A DNA stretch of 64,000 nucleotides from Microbacterium sp. SORGH_AS_0862 (GCF_030818795.1 NZ_JAUTAY010000001.1:2542001-2606000); one strand, 5' to 3'. Shown: positions 26,304 through 36,025, numbered from the stretch's first letter. The notes: a model not told the origin generated them from the letters alone. Made by a program: numbers and translations.

Positions 26304-27503
26304 GTGCCTCAGCCCGTGCCGCGTATCGCGGTCGTGGTCGTCGCCGGCGGGTCCGGTACCCGTCTCGGTGAAGATGTCCCCAAGGCCTTCGTGGGAATCG
26401 ACACGCAGACGATGCTGCGTCATGCCCTCGACGGTGTCTTCCGCAGCGGGCTCGACGCCCAAGTGGTCGTCGTCGCTCCCGCCGATCGCACGGGCGAAGC
26501 TCTGACGGAGGCGCTCGCCGCCGCGGGGGACGCCCGTGAACGCGTGAGCGTCGTGTCGGGCGGCGACACCCGTCAGAAGTCGGTCGCCGCGGGGCTCGCT
26601 GCCCTCTGGGGCGACATCGAGATCGTGCTGGTCCACGATGCCGCGCGCGCCCTGACGCCGCCCGAGGTGTTCACCCGGGTCGTGGATGCCGTCGAACGGA
26701 CCGGATGGGGCGCCGTTCCGGTCCTTCCGGTCGTCGACACGATCAAGCGCGTCGACGGCGATGAGATCGTCGGTGTGGTCGATCGCTCCGAGTTGGGCGC
26801 GGCGCAGACCCCGCAGGGATTCCGGCGCGACGTCCTGAGCGCGGCCTACGCCGTCGCCGACGCCGAGTTCACGGATGATGCGGCGCTCGTCGCCGCGGCG
26901 GGTCACCGCATCGCGGCCGTCGCGGGCGATGCGCTCGGCTTCAAGATCACGCATCCCGCCGACCTCGAGCGCGCACGCGCGCTTCTGGCACCCGCCGCCC
27001 AGCGCCCTGTGCACCTTCAGCAGCCGGTGCCCGCGCCGCGCGTGGGTGTCGGAACGGATGTCCACGCGTTCGCCGGAGACGGCGAGCTGTGGCTCGCGGG
27101 ACTGCACTGGCCGGGCGAGCCGGCCCTCTCCGGACACTCGGACGGGGATGCGGTCGCCCACGCCGTCGTCGACGCCCTGCTGGCTGCGGCGGGTCTGGGC
27201 GACATCGGCACGCATTTCGGGGTCGACCGCCCCGAGTACGCGGACGCGCACGCTGACGCGTTCCTCGCTCGGACCCGCGCTCTCGTGGGCGAGGCGGGGT
27301 GGGTCGTCGGCAACGTGTCGGTGCAGGTGCAGACCACGCGTCCGCGGTTCGCGCCCCGGCGTCGCGAAGCGGAGGCGGCGCTGAGCGAAGCGCTGGGCGC
27401 CCCCGTATCCGTCTCCGCCACGACGACCGACGGGCTCGGCTTCGAGGGGCGTGGCGAGGGCGTGTTCGCGGTCGCCGTCGCGATGCTGCTTCCCGCGCAG
27501 TGA
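26304..27503 (+). CDS. ispDF: Bifunctional IspD/IspF isoprenoid enzyme
   Basis: A 399-residue fusion. The N-terminal IspD domain (about 1-230) has the nucleotide-binding loop [20 protein letters not shown] and [14 protein letters not shown]; the C-terminal IspF domain (from about 244) has [29 protein letters not shown] and GDIGTHFG with the zinc ligands. The two steps of the methylerythritol phosphate pathway, CTP-dependent cytidylylation of MEP and the cyclisation to MEcPP, are carried by one polypeptide. In mycobacteria the two are separate adjacent genes. GTG start. Confidence 0.93.
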   Translation: MPQPVPRIAVVVVAGGSGTRLGEDVPKAFVGIDTQTMLRHALDGVFRSGLDAQVVVVAPADRTGEALTEALAAAGDARERVSVVSGGDTRQKSVAAGLAALWGDIEIVLVHDAARALTPPEVFTRVVDAVERTGWGAVPVLPVVDTIKRVDGDEIVGVVDRSELGAAQTPQGFRRDVLSAAYAVADAEFTDDAALVAAAGHRIAAVAGDALGFKITHPADLERARALLAPAAQRPVHLQQPVPAPRVGVGTDVHAFAGDGELWLAGLHWPGEPALSGHSDGDAVAHAVVDALLAAAGLGDIGTHFGVDRPEYADAHADAFLARTRALVGEAGWVVGNVSVQVQTTRPRFAPRRREAEAALSEALGAPVSVSATTTDGLGFEGRGEGVFAVAVAMLLPAQ

Positions 27504-27507
27504 CCGA

Positions 27508-27972
27508 TCAGATCGCCCGGGTGAAGTAGAGCGACAACGGGTCGTCGCGGTAGTCGGCGAACGGCCCGCATCGGATGAAGCCCTCGCTCTCATACAGGCG
27601 CGCCGCGGGTACGAACTCTGGTGTGCTGCCCGTCTCGAGCCACACGCTCGTCAGGCCCATCGCTGCCGCCTCGCCGAGGATGTGGCGAAGGATGCCGCGT
27701 CCGACGCCCGTTCCGCGGAAGGCGTCGGCGACCCGCATGGACTTCAGCTCGCCGCGGTCGTCTCCCCACCGCTTGAGAGCGCCGATGCCCGCGAGTTCGC
27801 CGTCGGACCACGCAGACCAGAAGGTGACGTCGGTGCTGCTGAGGCCCGTCGCGTCCAGCGCGTGCACGCTCTCGGCGGGTGTGCCGGCGTGCATGGCGGC
27901 GAGATGCGAGGTCACGAGGTCGTGCGCCGGGCCGCGGGTCGGGTCGTCGACGCGGTAATCGAGCATGGTCAT
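27508..27972 (-). CDS. GNAT-family N-acetyltransferase
   Basis: A 154-residue GNAT enzyme. The acetyl-CoA-binding loop is MRVADAFRGTGVGRGILRHIL and the C-terminal motif is ARLYESEGFIRCGPFADY, a standard ending for GNAT proteins. The substrate is unknown. The ATG at 27972 overlaps the stop of the EamA gene upstream (ATGA), so MTMLDYR is preferred over a start at 27966. Convergent with ispDF, four bases apart. Confidence 0.88.
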   Translation of the reverse strand: MTMLDYRVDDPTRGPAHDLVTSHLAAMHAGTPAESVHALDATGLSSTDVTFWSAWSDGELAGIGALKRWGDDRGELKSMRVADAFRGTGVGRGILRHILGEAAAMGLTSVWLETGSTPEFVPAARLYESEGFIRCGPFADYRDDPLSLYFTRAI

Positions 27973-28886
27973 CCTTCGATGGGGAACGGTTCGGGATCTC
28001 GCCGACGGGAGCCCCAGGCCAGCACGATGAGACCGGCGGTCAGCACGGCGATGCCGATGACGGATGCGGCGCCGAGGTGCTCTCCGAGCACGACGAGCCC
28101 GAGCAAGGTGGCGGTGAAGGGTTCGGCGAGGGTCAGCGTCGCCGCGGTCGCCGCGGTGAGGCGCTGCAGACCCCAGGTGAACAGCGTGTACGCGACCGCG
28201 ATCGTCGCGAGCCCGAGCCAGAGCGCGACGGCGACTCCGCCGGGTTCGGCGAGCCACTCGAACGAGGCGAACGGGAGCATGAACAGGGCGCTGATCGCCG
28301 ACCCGGCGCCCATCGCTCCGGCGACGGTGAAGGGGTCCCACCCGGTCGACATCAACCGGCGCTGCGCGTTGGCGAAGACGGCGAATGCCGCACCGGCACC
28401 CAGTGACCCGAGCACGCCGAGGGGATCCGCCGAACCGGAGCCGCCTCCGGCGAAGGTCAGCAGCGCGACCCCGGTCGTGGCGAGCGCGGTCGCCGCGAGC
28501 CACGTGGGTCGGGGGAGGCGCCGGGTGATCGCCCATTCGATGAGTCCCGCCAATACCGGCGCGGATCCGAGCGCGATGACGGTGCCCACGGCGACGCCGC
28601 CGCGGGCCGTGCCGAGGAAGAACAGCGGCTGGTACGCCGCGAGGCAGACACCCGTCAGCGCCATGAGCGCCAGAGCGCGCGCGGTCAGCGGGGGAGATGC
28701 GGCCGCTGTGGCGCGTCGGTGACGGCGGGCGAGGGCGAAGCCGATGACCGCCAGCGCGGTTCCGCCGATGAGCAGACGCACCGCTCCGACGCCGAGGGGT
28801 GTCGTCCCGTCCGGGCCCAGCGCCTGCGAGGTGCCCGTGGTGCCGAACAGCACCGCCGCAGCGAGGACGGCGAACACGGGCAGCAT
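27969..28886 (-). CDS. EamA/DMT-superfamily transporter
   Basis: A 305-residue membrane protein of about ten transmembrane helices in two EamA repeats. The first begins VFAVLAAAVLFGTTGTSQ, the second GSAISALFMLPFASFEWLAE; LAEPFTATLLGLVVLGEHLG is the usual EamA C-terminal motif. Members export amino acids or other metabolites. Coupled to the acetyltransferase, suggesting an acetylated-compound or amino-acid detoxification pair, which is inference. Confidence 0.88.
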   Translation of the reverse strand: MLPVFAVLAAAVLFGTTGTSQALGPDGTTPLGVGAVRLLIGGTALAVIGFALARRHRRATAAASPPLTARALALMALTGVCLAAYQPLFFLGTARGGVAVGTVIALGSAPVLAGLIEWAITRRLPRPTWLAATALATTGVALLTFAGGGSGSADPLGVLGSLGAGAAFAVFANAQRRLMSTGWDPFTVAGAMGAGSAISALFMLPFASFEWLAEPGGVAVALWLGLATIAVAYTLFTWGLQRLTAATAATLTLAEPFTATLLGLVVLGEHLGAASVIGIAVLTAGLIVLAWGSRRRDPEPFPIEG

Positions 28887-28949
28887 CCTCCCTTTCTACC
28901 GCCGTCATGTGTCGGGATGGTGACACAGCCCCGCCGGTAGGCTGGTGGA

Positions 28950-30353
28950 GTGACGGTCCGGCTCTACGACACCCAGGCGCAGGCGCTGCGCGACTTCGCG
29001 CCCCTGGAGGACGGCAACGTCACGATGTACGTCTGCGGCCCGACGGTGCAGTCCGGCCCGCACATCGGTCACGTGCGCGCTGCGCTGAGCTTCGACCTGC
29101 TGCGCCGCTGGCTCGCATACCGATTCGGCCGGGTGACGTTCGTTCGCAACGTCACGGACATCGACGACAAGGTGCTCGCGAACGCGACGCCGACCGAGCC
29201 GTGGTGGGCGCTCGCCTACCGTATGGAGCTCGCGTTCAGCCGGGCCTATGCCGCGGTCGGCATCCTCGCGCCGACGTACGAGCCGCGAGCCACCGCATCC
29301 ATTCCGCAGATGATCGAGCTCATCACGCTGCTCATCGAGCGCGGTCACGCCTACCCGGCGCCCGACGGATCCGGCGACGTGTACTTCGACGTGCGGTCGT
29401 GGCCTGCCTACGGTGCGCTCACGCATCAGGACGTCGACGCGATGGAAGCGGCGGCGGATGCGGACCCTCGCGGCAAGCGCGACCCGCACGACTTCGCGCT
29501 GTGGAAGGGCGCCAAGGACGGCGAGCCGGCGGATGCGCGGTGGGCGTCGCCCTGGGGTGAGGGGCGCCCGGGATGGCACATCGAATGCTCGGCGATGTCG
29601 CGCCGGTACCTCGGTCCGCGATTCGACATCCACGGCGGCGGTCTGGACCTGCGCTTCCCGCATCACGAGAACGAGCTCGCGCAGTCCACCGCAGCGGGCG
29701 ACGCGTTCGCCCAGTACTGGGTGCACAACGGTCTCGTCACCGTCGACGGCCAGAAGATGTCGAAGTCGCTCGGCAACTTCACCCTCGCCGCCGACGTGCT
29801 CGCCGAGCGTGACCCGCTCGTGGTGCGCTACGCGCTCGCCGCCGCGCACTACCGCTCGAGCCTCGATGTCTCCGGCAAGGCCTTCGACGAAGCTGAGGCG
29901 GCGCTCGATCGCATCCGAACCTTCCTCGACCGCGCCGAACGCGTGGGCGCAGGGCGGGAGACAGCTGTGGTTCCCGAAGCGTTCGCCGCGGCGCTGGATG
30001 ACGACCTCGGCGTCCCGCAGGCTCTCGGCGTCCTTCATGAGACGGTGCGTGCAGGAAACGCGGCACTGGATGAGGGAGACTCGGAGAACGCGCGCCGCCG
30101 CGCGGCCGAGGTCGTCGCCATGACCGACATCCTCGGAATCAATCCGCTCGACGAGCGGTGGCGCAAGAGCGCGGCTGGTCCCGAAGCGGGAGCCCTGGAC
30201 GCGCTCGTGCGCGTCATGATCGACCAACGCGCCCAGGCGCGAGCAGAGAAGGACTGGGCGAGCGCCGACCGGGTGCGCGATGCGATCGCGGCCGCCGGCA
30301 TCGTCCTCGAAGACGGTCCCGAGGGGACCCATTGGAGTGTGAAACGTGGCTAA
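28950..30353 (+). CDS. cysS: Cysteinyl-tRNA synthetase
   Basis: A 467-residue class I synthetase. The HIGH region is [13 protein letters not shown] with the zinc cysteine in YVCGPTVQ; further zinc ligands are in [13 protein letters not shown] and HHENELAQ, and KMSKSLGN starts near residue 268. The C-terminal DALR domain ends in [25 protein letters not shown], typical for CysS. It charges tRNA-Cys. GTG start. It overlaps the following rlmB-like gene by eight bases, the same order as in mycobacteria. Confidence 0.96.
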   Translation: MTVRLYDTQAQALRDFAPLEDGNVTMYVCGPTVQSGPHIGHVRAALSFDLLRRWLAYRFGRVTFVRNVTDIDDKVLANATPTEPWWALAYRMELAFSRAYAAVGILAPTYEPRATASIPQMIELITLLIERGHAYPAPDGSGDVYFDVRSWPAYGALTHQDVDAMEAAADADPRGKRDPHDFALWKGAKDGEPADARWASPWGEGRPGWHIECSAMSRRYLGPRFDIHGGGLDLRFPHHENELAQSTAAGDAFAQYWVHNGLVTVDGQKMSKSLGNFTLAADVLAERDPLVVRYALAAAHYRSSLDVSGKAFDEAEAALDRIRTFLDRAERVGAGRETAVVPEAFAAALDDDLGVPQALGVLHETVRAGNAALDEGDSENARRRAAEVVAMTDILGINPLDERWRKSAAGPEAGALDALVRVMIDQRAQARAEKDWASADRVRDAIAAAGIVLEDGPEGTHWSVKRG

Positions 30354-31329
30354 GCCGGGAAACCCGTCAGCCGGACGGGGCAAGAAGAAGGGCCCCACGA
30401 AGGGCACCGGCGGCAAGAACCGCCGCTCGCTCGAGGGCCGCGGCCCGACACCGAAGGCGGAGGATCGTGCCTGGCACCCCGCGGGTAAGCGCAAGGCCGC
30501 CCAGGAGCGCTTCGTCGCGGCCGGGGGAAAGACCGCCCCGCGCGTCGCAGGCCTGAACCGTACGCCGCGCTCGAAGCAGAACGACGACACCGAGACGGTC
30601 ACCGGCCGCAACTCCGTGCTCGAAGCGCTGCGCGCCCGCATCCCCGCGACCGCGTTCTACATCGCGCAGCGCGTCGAGATGGACGACCGCGTCAAGGAGA
30701 TGCTCTCGATCGCGACGCACCGTGAGATCCCCGTGCTGGAGGTCACTCGGCAGGAACTGGACCGGATGGCGGGCTTCGACGGCGTGCACCAGGGTGTGGC
30801 GCTGAAAGTGCCGCCGTACGAGTACGCACGCCCGCAGGACCTGCTGGAGCAGATCATCGACCGCGACGAGCTGCCGTTGATCGTGGCGCTCGACGGTGTG
30901 ACGGACCCCCGCAACCTGGGAGCCATCATCCGCTCCACGGCGGCGTTCGGCGGTCAGGGCCTGATCATTCCGCAGCGTCGCAGCGCGGGTGTCAACTCCG
31001 CCGCATGGAAGACGAGCGCGGGAGCGGCAGCGCGCCTCCCCGTCGCCATGGCCGCGAACCTCACGACGACGCTCAAGGAGTTCAAGAAGCAGGGCGTATT
31101 CGTGCTCGGCCTCGACGGCGGCGGTGACGTGGCGCTTCCGGCCCTGCAGCTTGCGGACCGTCCCGTCGTGATCGTCGTCGGCTCCGAGGGCAAGGGCCTC
31201 TCGCGCCTGGTGACCGAGACGTGCGACCAGATCGTGTCGATCCCGATCTCCGCTGCGACAGAGTCCTTGAACGCGGGGATCGCCGCGTCCGTCGCGCTCT
31301 ACCAGGTCGCCACGCTACGGTCGGCCTGA
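30346..31329 (+). CDS. rlmB: SPOUT 23S rRNA 2'-O-ribose methyltransferase (RlmB-like)
   Basis: A 327-residue SpoU/TrmH-class methyltransferase. The three family motifs are present: [30 protein letters not shown] and [23 protein letters not shown]. The N-terminal substrate-binding domain precedes ([20 protein letters not shown]), after a long basic Lys-rich head ([12 protein letters not shown]) that may bind rRNA. RlmB methylates G2251 of 23S rRNA; the exact target here is not certain. It overlaps cysS by eight bases. Confidence 0.88.
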   Translation: MAKPGNPSAGRGKKKGPTKGTGGKNRRSLEGRGPTPKAEDRAWHPAGKRKAAQERFVAAGGKTAPRVAGLNRTPRSKQNDDTETVTGRNSVLEALRARIPATAFYIAQRVEMDDRVKEMLSIATHREIPVLEVTRQELDRMAGFDGVHQGVALKVPPYEYARPQDLLEQIIDRDELPLIVALDGVTDPRNLGAIIRSTAAFGGQGLIIPQRRSAGVNSAAWKTSAGAAARLPVAMAANLTTTLKEFKKQGVFVLGLDGGGDVALPALQLADRPVVIVVGSEGKGLSRLVTETCDQIVSIPISAATESLNAGIAASVALYQVATLRSA

Positions 31330-31351
31330 GACCTCGACCGAAGGAGCACCC

Positions 31352-31993
31352 ATGTCTCGTATCGCCGTCCTCGGAGGAACCGGCTACGCCGGCAGCCACA
31401 TCGTCGCGGAGGCGGTCCGGCGCGGGCACACAGTCCTCTCGGTCGCACGCACCGTTCCCGCCGAACGCGTCGAGGGCGCCACGTACATCGAGGCCACGCT
31501 GCTCGATGTCCCCACCCTCGTGAACGAGCTGATCGGTGTGGATGTGGTCGTCTCGGCCGTTGCCGCGCGCGGCGACATGCTCGGCGCGCTCCGCCCGGCG
31601 ATCGAGCAGCTGCTCTCGGTGCTTCCCGAGGACGTGCGGATCGGCGTCATCGGCGGCGCGGGCGGCAGCCTCGTCGCCGAGGGCGGCCCGCGCCTTGTCG
31701 ACACCGAGGGCTTCGCGGACGAATACAAGCCCGAAGCGCTCGAGGCCATCGGCATCCTCGAAGACCTCCAGACCCGCGCGGGCGATCGCGACTGGTTCTA
31801 CATCCACCCCGCGGGGGGATTCGGTGCATGGGCGCCGGGAGAGCGCACCGGCTCGTACCGTGACGGCGGCGAAGTGCTCGTCGTCGACGAGAACGGCGAT
31901 TCGTTCATCTCGGGCGCCGACCTCGCCGTGGCGGTGCTCGACGAGATCGAGACGCCGCGTCACTCGCGGGAGCGTTTCACCGTCGGCTACTGA
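31352..31993 (+). CDS. NAD(P)-binding epimerase/NmrA-like protein
   Basis: A 213-residue Rossmann protein with the dinucleotide-binding loop VLGGTGYAGSHIVAE at the N-terminus. It lacks the YxxxK dehydrogenase pair and ends after SRERFTVGY, the pattern of the NAD(P)H-binding family related to NmrA and BlvR-type reductases. Sequence HPAGGFGAWAPGERTGSYRD is typical. A flavin- or NADPH-dependent redox or sensor role is possible. It follows rlmB by 22 bases with a ribosome-binding site GAAGGAGC. Confidence 0.8.
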   Translation: MSRIAVLGGTGYAGSHIVAEAVRRGHTVLSVARTVPAERVEGATYIEATLLDVPTLVNELIGVDVVVSAVAARGDMLGALRPAIEQLLSVLPEDVRIGVIGGAGGSLVAEGGPRLVDTEGFADEYKPEALEAIGILEDLQTRAGDRDWFYIHPAGGFGAWAPGERTGSYRDGGEVLVVDENGDSFISGADLAVAVLDEIETPRHSRERFTVGY

Positions 31994-32030
31994 ACCGACG
32001 TGAGCGGATGCGGCGAGCCGCCGTCCGCGA

Positions 32031-33350
32031 TCAGACCAGGTCGCGCCAGTCGATCGCCTCGTCCTCGTCGTCGTCCGCGTCGCGAGGCACGTAGTCGTCG
32101 CGCAGCACGGGGATGATCGACGTCGCCTCGGTCGGGGGGCCCACCACGGTGGCTTCGTCGCGGCGGTGGCGCAGGACATCGTCGATGTAGCTCGTGAGCA
32201 CTTCCGCGAGCGGCACGGAGCGGCCTCGTGCCTGCGACATGTACCAGCTGTGCTCGAGCACCTGGTGGTAGACCTCTGCGGGCTCCAGCTTGGAGCGCAG
32301 ATCGAAGGGGATCGCCTTGACGACCGGCTCGAACTTCCGTGTGAGCCACTCGTGGGCGACCATCTCCTCGTCGGAGCCCACGCGGGAGATGCGCGCACGG
32401 AACTCGTCGAGGTCGTTGAGCAGCCGTCGCGCCTGGTTCTCCTCGACGTCGAGACCGGTGAGGCGCAGCAGGCGGCGTTGGTGGTGGCCGGCGTCGACGA
32501 CCTTGGGCTGGATGGAGACCAGCGCGCCGTCCGTCGCGGTGTCGATCGACATCTCTCCGATGTCGAAGCCGAGTGCATTCAGCCGCTGCACGCGCTCCGT
32601 GATCCGCCACGACTCCGCCGCGGAGAAGCTCTCCTTGTCGGTCAGCGCAGCCCAGAGGGAGCGATAGGAGGAGACGATGCCGTCGGCGATGTCGAGCGCG
32701 TCGACGTCGCCGGCCAGACGGCCGCCGGCGGCGAGGTCCATGATCTCGCCGGCGATGTTCGTGCGTGCCACATCCAGGTCGTGCTCACGCTGACCGCGCG
32801 TCAGGCCGCCTTCGTGGAGCTCGCCCGTCTCGGCGTCCACGAGGTACGCGGCGAAGGCGCCCGCATCCCGTCGGAAGAGGGTGTTGGAGAGCGAGACGTC
32901 GCCCCAGAAGAACCCCACGTTGTGCAGGCGCACAAGGAGCACGGCGAGCGCGTCGACGAGGCGGGAGGCAGTGTTCGGTCGCAGCACCTGGGTGAAGAGG
33001 GCGCGATAGGGCAGGGAGAACTTGAGGTGGGCGGTCACCAGAGCCGCAGGCAGCGGGTGGCCGGCCGCATCCGTCCGCCCGTCGATCACGGCGAATCGGT
33101 CGACGCACGGCACGTCGAGGCGCGCGAGGTTGCCGAGCATGTCGTACTCGCGCCGCGCCATCTCGCCGGTCGTCTCCTTGACGGCGATGACCTTGCCGCT
33201 GAGGGTCGAGAAGCGCACCAGGTGGCGCGAGAGGCCCTTGGGAAGCTGCACGATGTCGTTGCTGGACCAGTCCGCGAGCGGCGTGCTCCATGGCAGCGTC
33301 AGCAGCGCGGGATCGATCGCACTGGCCGTGATGGTCAGCGAGTCCGCCAT
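32031..33350 (-). CDS. DUF4032 protein with a protein-kinase-like fold
   Basis: A 439-residue actinobacterial protein. Kinase-like landmarks are visible: VIAVKETTGEMARREYDML (lysine and glutamate) and FFWGDVSLSNTLF with VDAETGEL, analogous to the catalytic and metal-binding loops of the Kdo/lipopolysaccharide kinase group. The DUF4032 domain follows. The function is unknown. The ATG at 33350, preceded by GGAGGGACACC, is preferred over the longer start MWRDT at 33365. The downstream gene pair is on the other strand; upstream is a hairpin ending the sugar-ABC gene. Confidence 0.75.
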   Translation of the reverse strand: MADSLTITASAIDPALLTLPWSTPLADWSSNDIVQLPKGLSRHLVRFSTLSGKVIAVKETTGEMARREYDMLGNLARLDVPCVDRFAVIDGRTDAAGHPLPAALVTAHLKFSLPYRALFTQVLRPNTASRLVDALAVLLVRLHNVGFFWGDVSLSNTLFRRDAGAFAAYLVDAETGELHEGGLTRGQREHDLDVARTNIAGEIMDLAAGGRLAGDVDALDIADGIVSSYRSLWAALTDKESFSAAESWRITERVQRLNALGFDIGEMSIDTATDGALVSIQPKVVDAGHHQRRLLRLTGLDVEENQARRLLNDLDEFRARISRVGSDEEMVAHEWLTRKFEPVVKAIPFDLRSKLEPAEVYHQVLEHSWYMSQARGRSVPLAEVLTSYIDDVLRHRRDEATVVGPPTEATSIIPVLRDDYVPRDADDDEDEAIDWRDLV

Positions 33351-33370
33351 GGTGTCCCTCCACATATGTC

Positions 33371-33406
33371 GCGGCGCGGCGGATCCGGGTGGATCCGCCG
33401 CGCCGC
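33371..33406. terminator. Terminator after the sugar-ABC ATPase gene
   Basis: Perfect 16-base arms (33371-33386 and 33391-33406) with a GGGT loop lie between the ABC gene stop and the DUF4032 start, both on the minus strand. It isolates DUF4032 from upstream transcription. Confidence 0.8.
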
Positions 33407-33420
33407 GGGGGTCGTTCCGA

Positions 33421-34524
33421 TCAGACCGAAGCGATCGCCTTGTCGTTCAGGCGCTCGCCGCTCTCGAGGTCGAACACGTGCACGTGACCGGGGACGGGGG
33501 CGAGGATGACCGTCTCACCGGCGCTCGGGTGACGACGACCGTCGACGCGCGCCACGATGTCGGTGCGCTTGCCGTTGATCTCGGAGTGGCCGTACAGGTA
33601 GCCGTCGGCGCCGAGCTCTTCGATCAGGTCGACGACCACCGAGAGGCCCTTGCCGTCGGCGGGAGCCACCTGGATGTCCTCGGGACGAACGCCGATGGTG
33701 ACCTCGGTGCCGTGCGCCTTGCCGATGGTGTCGGCCTCGACGGGGACCACGAGGTCACCGAAGCGGACGCCGCCCTCGGCCAGGTCGGCCGGGAAGAGGT
33801 TCATGGCGGGGGAGCCGATGAATCCGGCGACGAAGACGTTCTTCGGCTTCTCGTACAGGTCGCGCGGGGTGCCGACCTGCTGCAGCAGGCCGTCCTTCAG
33901 CACGGCGATGCGGTCACCCATGGTGAGGGCCTCGGTCTGGTCGTGCGTGACGTAGACCGTGGTGACGCCCAGGCGACGCACCAGCGACGCGATCTGGGTA
34001 CGCGTCTGCACGCGGAGCTTGGCGTCGAGGTTCGACAGCGGCTCGTCCATGAGGAAGACCTGCGGCTGACGCACGATGGCGCGGCCCATGGCGACACGCT
34101 GACGCTGACCACCCGAGAGTGCCTTCGGCTTACGGGTCAGGTACTCCTCGAGGTCGAGCAGCTTGGCGGCCTCGAGCACACGCTGGGCGCGCTCTTCCTT
34201 GCCGACGCCGGCGATCTTGAGCGCGAAGCCCATGTTCTCGGCGACCGTCATGTGGGGGTAGAGGGCATAGTTCTGGAACACCATCGCGATGTCGCGGTCC
34301 TTCGGCGGGACGTCGGTGACGTCGCGGTCGCCGATGCGGATGCTGCCCGAGTTGACCTCTTCGAGGCCGGCGAGCATGCGCAGCGAGGTGGACTTACCGC
34401 AACCGGAGGGGCCGACCAGGACGAGGAACTCGCCGTCTCCGACCTCGAGGTTGAGCTTGTCGACGGCCGGGCGAGTTCCCCCCGGGTACAGACGCGTTGC
34501 GTTGTCGAACGTGACAGTTGCCAC
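33421..34524 (-). CDS. ugpC: Sugar ABC transporter ATPase (UgpC/MsmK/MsiK type)
   Basis: A 367-residue ATPase. Walker A is GPSGCGKST, the signature LSGGQRQR, and Walker B LMDEPLSNLDA, the CUT1 sugar-importer signature, followed by the C-terminal OB-fold regulatory domain (VEADTIGKAHGTEVTIGVRPEDI). Such orphan genes often serve several sugar importers at once, as MsiK does in streptomycetes; no permease genes are near. The start is a GTG at 34524, with AAGGAGAAG six bases before it. Highly expressed metabolic genes elsewhere may depend on it. Confidence 0.9.
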   Translation of the reverse strand: MATVTFDNATRLYPGGTRPAVDKLNLEVGDGEFLVLVGPSGCGKSTSLRMLAGLEEVNSGSIRIGDRDVTDVPPKDRDIAMVFQNYALYPHMTVAENMGFALKIAGVGKEERAQRVLEAAKLLDLEEYLTRKPKALSGGQRQRVAMGRAIVRQPQVFLMDEPLSNLDAKLRVQTRTQIASLVRRLGVTTVYVTHDQTEALTMGDRIAVLKDGLLQQVGTPRDLYEKPKNVFVAGFIGSPAMNLFPADLAEGGVRFGDLVVPVEADTIGKAHGTEVTIGVRPEDIQVAPADGKGLSVVVDLIEELGADGYLYGHSEINGKRTDIVARVDGRRHPSAGETVILAPVPGHVHVFDLESGERLNDKAIASV

Positions 34525-34734
34525 TGTTTCTTCTCCTTCACCGGCAGGTACGTGCCGGACGATCCGTAGTGATGGATGCGCGGGGGTGACCCGCAACGCC
34601 CGCCATCGGGCGCACCTCTCAGTATGGCACGAGCGTCTGGGCATTTCTCAGGCTCTCTGGCTAGCATCGGATCGGCCGTTTCCCGTGCGGCTCGACCGGA
34701 CTCCGCCGGTCCCTACGTTTTCTTCAGAGGTCCT

Positions 34735-35673
34735 ATGTCGAGCGACGACTCATCGAACGTCCCGGCGCCGAGCGACCGCCGCGAGGCGGTGCGCGAGAAG
34801 GCGCAGCGAGTACGGCAGCGCCATGCGCGGGTCGGCCGACTCCGCGTGGCCGCGCTCTCGATCAGCGGTGTCGCGGTCGTCGGCGCCGTGGTCGCCGCCG
34901 TGGTGTTCGCGGTGAGCTCGTCGACGTCCTCCCCGCAGCTCCAGCCGAGTGGCGCGGTCGACGGCGGCTTTGCTGTCGCCTCGGTCGCCGGTGTGTCGGT
35001 TCTCGGAGGCTCCGTGGACGAGCCCGCGCCGACCGAATCCGCGGCGCCGCAGGGTGACACGACCCCCACGCCGGTGCCGACGAACCGCTCGTCCGTCGAT
35101 ATCCGCGTCTATGTGGATTACCTCGCTCCCGGGGCGAAGCAGTTCGAAACCGCGAATGCTCCCCAGCTCTCGTCTTGGGTGACCGAGGGTGCCGCGACGC
35201 TCTCGTACCACCCCGTCGCCATGCTGACCGCCAAGTCGAACGGCACGAAGTACTCGCTGCGTGCGGCGGGCGCGGCGGCTTGTGTCGCGACCTATTCGCC
35301 CGACACGGTGTTCGCCTTCAACCACCAGCTGCTGCTGCAGCAGCCCGAGGCCACATCCGACGGACTGAGCGACGACACGCTCGCCGACATGGCCCAGGCA
35401 GCGGGGGCGACCGAGCCTCGTCAGGTGCGTTCCTGCATCGAGAACGGCGAGTTCATGGCATGGGCCAAGAACGCGACCGACACGGCCGTCGCCGGCATCC
35501 CGGGCACGGACGGTCTGACGCTCACCAGCACGCCGATGATCTTCGTCAACGGCGAGCTCTACCAGGGCGCACTCGACGACCCGAAGGAGTTCGCGCAGTT
35601 CGTGCTCACCACGGCGAGCGATGCGTACTACCGCACGGCCAGCCCCACGCCGACACCGACTCCGTCGTCGTAA
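34735..35673 (+). CDS. Membrane-anchored thioredoxin-fold (DsbA-like) protein lacking the CXXC
   Basis: A 312-residue protein: cytosolic basic N-terminus, a transmembrane helix near 42-63 (VAALSISGVAVVGAVVAAVV), a low-complexity linker and a DsbA/thioredoxin-4 domain (about 120-300) with YVDYLAP, CVATYSPDTVFAFN and CIENGEF. In related proteins the active site is VDYxCPYCxxF; here it reads VDYLAPGAKQF, so both redox cysteines are replaced. It is therefore unlikely to be an oxidoreductase and may act as a chaperone or structural relative. The C-terminal tail is Pro/Thr-rich. Start ATG at 34735. Confidence 0.75.
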   Translation: MSSDDSSNVPAPSDRREAVREKAQRVRQRHARVGRLRVAALSISGVAVVGAVVAAVVFAVSSSTSSPQLQPSGAVDGGFAVASVAGVSVLGGSVDEPAPTESAAPQGDTTPTPVPTNRSSVDIRVYVDYLAPGAKQFETANAPQLSSWVTEGAATLSYHPVAMLTAKSNGTKYSLRAAGAAACVATYSPDTVFAFNHQLLLQQPEATSDGLSDDTLADMAQAAGATEPRQVRSCIENGEFMAWAKNATDTAVAGIPGTDGLTLTSTPMIFVNGELYQGALDDPKEFAQFVLTTASDAYYRTASPTPTPTPSS

Positions 35674-35740
35674 TCCGCCCGCGCTGAGCGCATAGACTCG
35701 TCCGTGCGCTCGCGAGGGCGCCAGGCCGCCAGGCGGTCAC

Positions 35741-35813
35741 GCCGGCTTGGCGCAATTGGTAGCGCACCGTACTTGTAATACGGGGGTTGCAGGTTCAAGT
35801 CCTGTAGCCGGCA
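35741..35813 (+). tRNA. tRNA-Thr, anticodon TGT
   Basis: A 73-base cloverleaf. Acceptor stem GCCGGCT/AGCCGGC with discriminator A, D-arm GCGC...GCGC, anticodon stem CCGTA/TACGG with loop CTTGTAA (anticodon TGT, reading ACA), T-arm GCAGG-TTCAAGT-CCTGT. The CCA end is not encoded; the gene is followed by CTGGAACG. Its 3' half is repeated in tandem downstream. Confidence 0.93.
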
Positions 35814-36004
35814 CTGGAACGGGGGGCACGAGACGGGCGTCGACGCGCACGTTGTCATACGGGGTTGCAGGTTCAAGTCCTGTAGCCGGCACTGGAACGC
35901 GGGGCACGAGACGGGCGTCGACGCGCACGTTGTCATAAGGGGGTTGCAGGTTCAAGTCCTGTAGCCGGCACTGGAACGCGGGGCACGAGACGGTCGTCGA
36001 CGCG
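35781..36004 (+). repeat. Tandem copies of the tRNA-Thr 3' half
   Basis: The 3' half of the tRNA (from CGGGGGTTGCAGG through the acceptor end) plus a 45-base spacer recurs at 78- and 79-base intervals: TTGCAGG begins at 35787, 35865 and 35944. The copies are nearly identical; the last is cut off after GTCGACGCG at about 36004. Each extra copy retains the anticodon 3' strand, the T-arm and the 3' acceptor strand but no 5' half, so it cannot be a tRNA. This is the pattern of stacked attachment-site duplications left by tRNA-targeted integrases. Confidence 0.85.
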
Positions 36005-36025
36005 TTTCGCCTCTCGGTCTGTCGC

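Noticed and set aside
35781..36004. CRISPR-like array
   Set aside because: Only three repeats of about 78-79 bases, each matching the tRNA 3' half; the spacers are identical rather than unique, and no cas gene is present.
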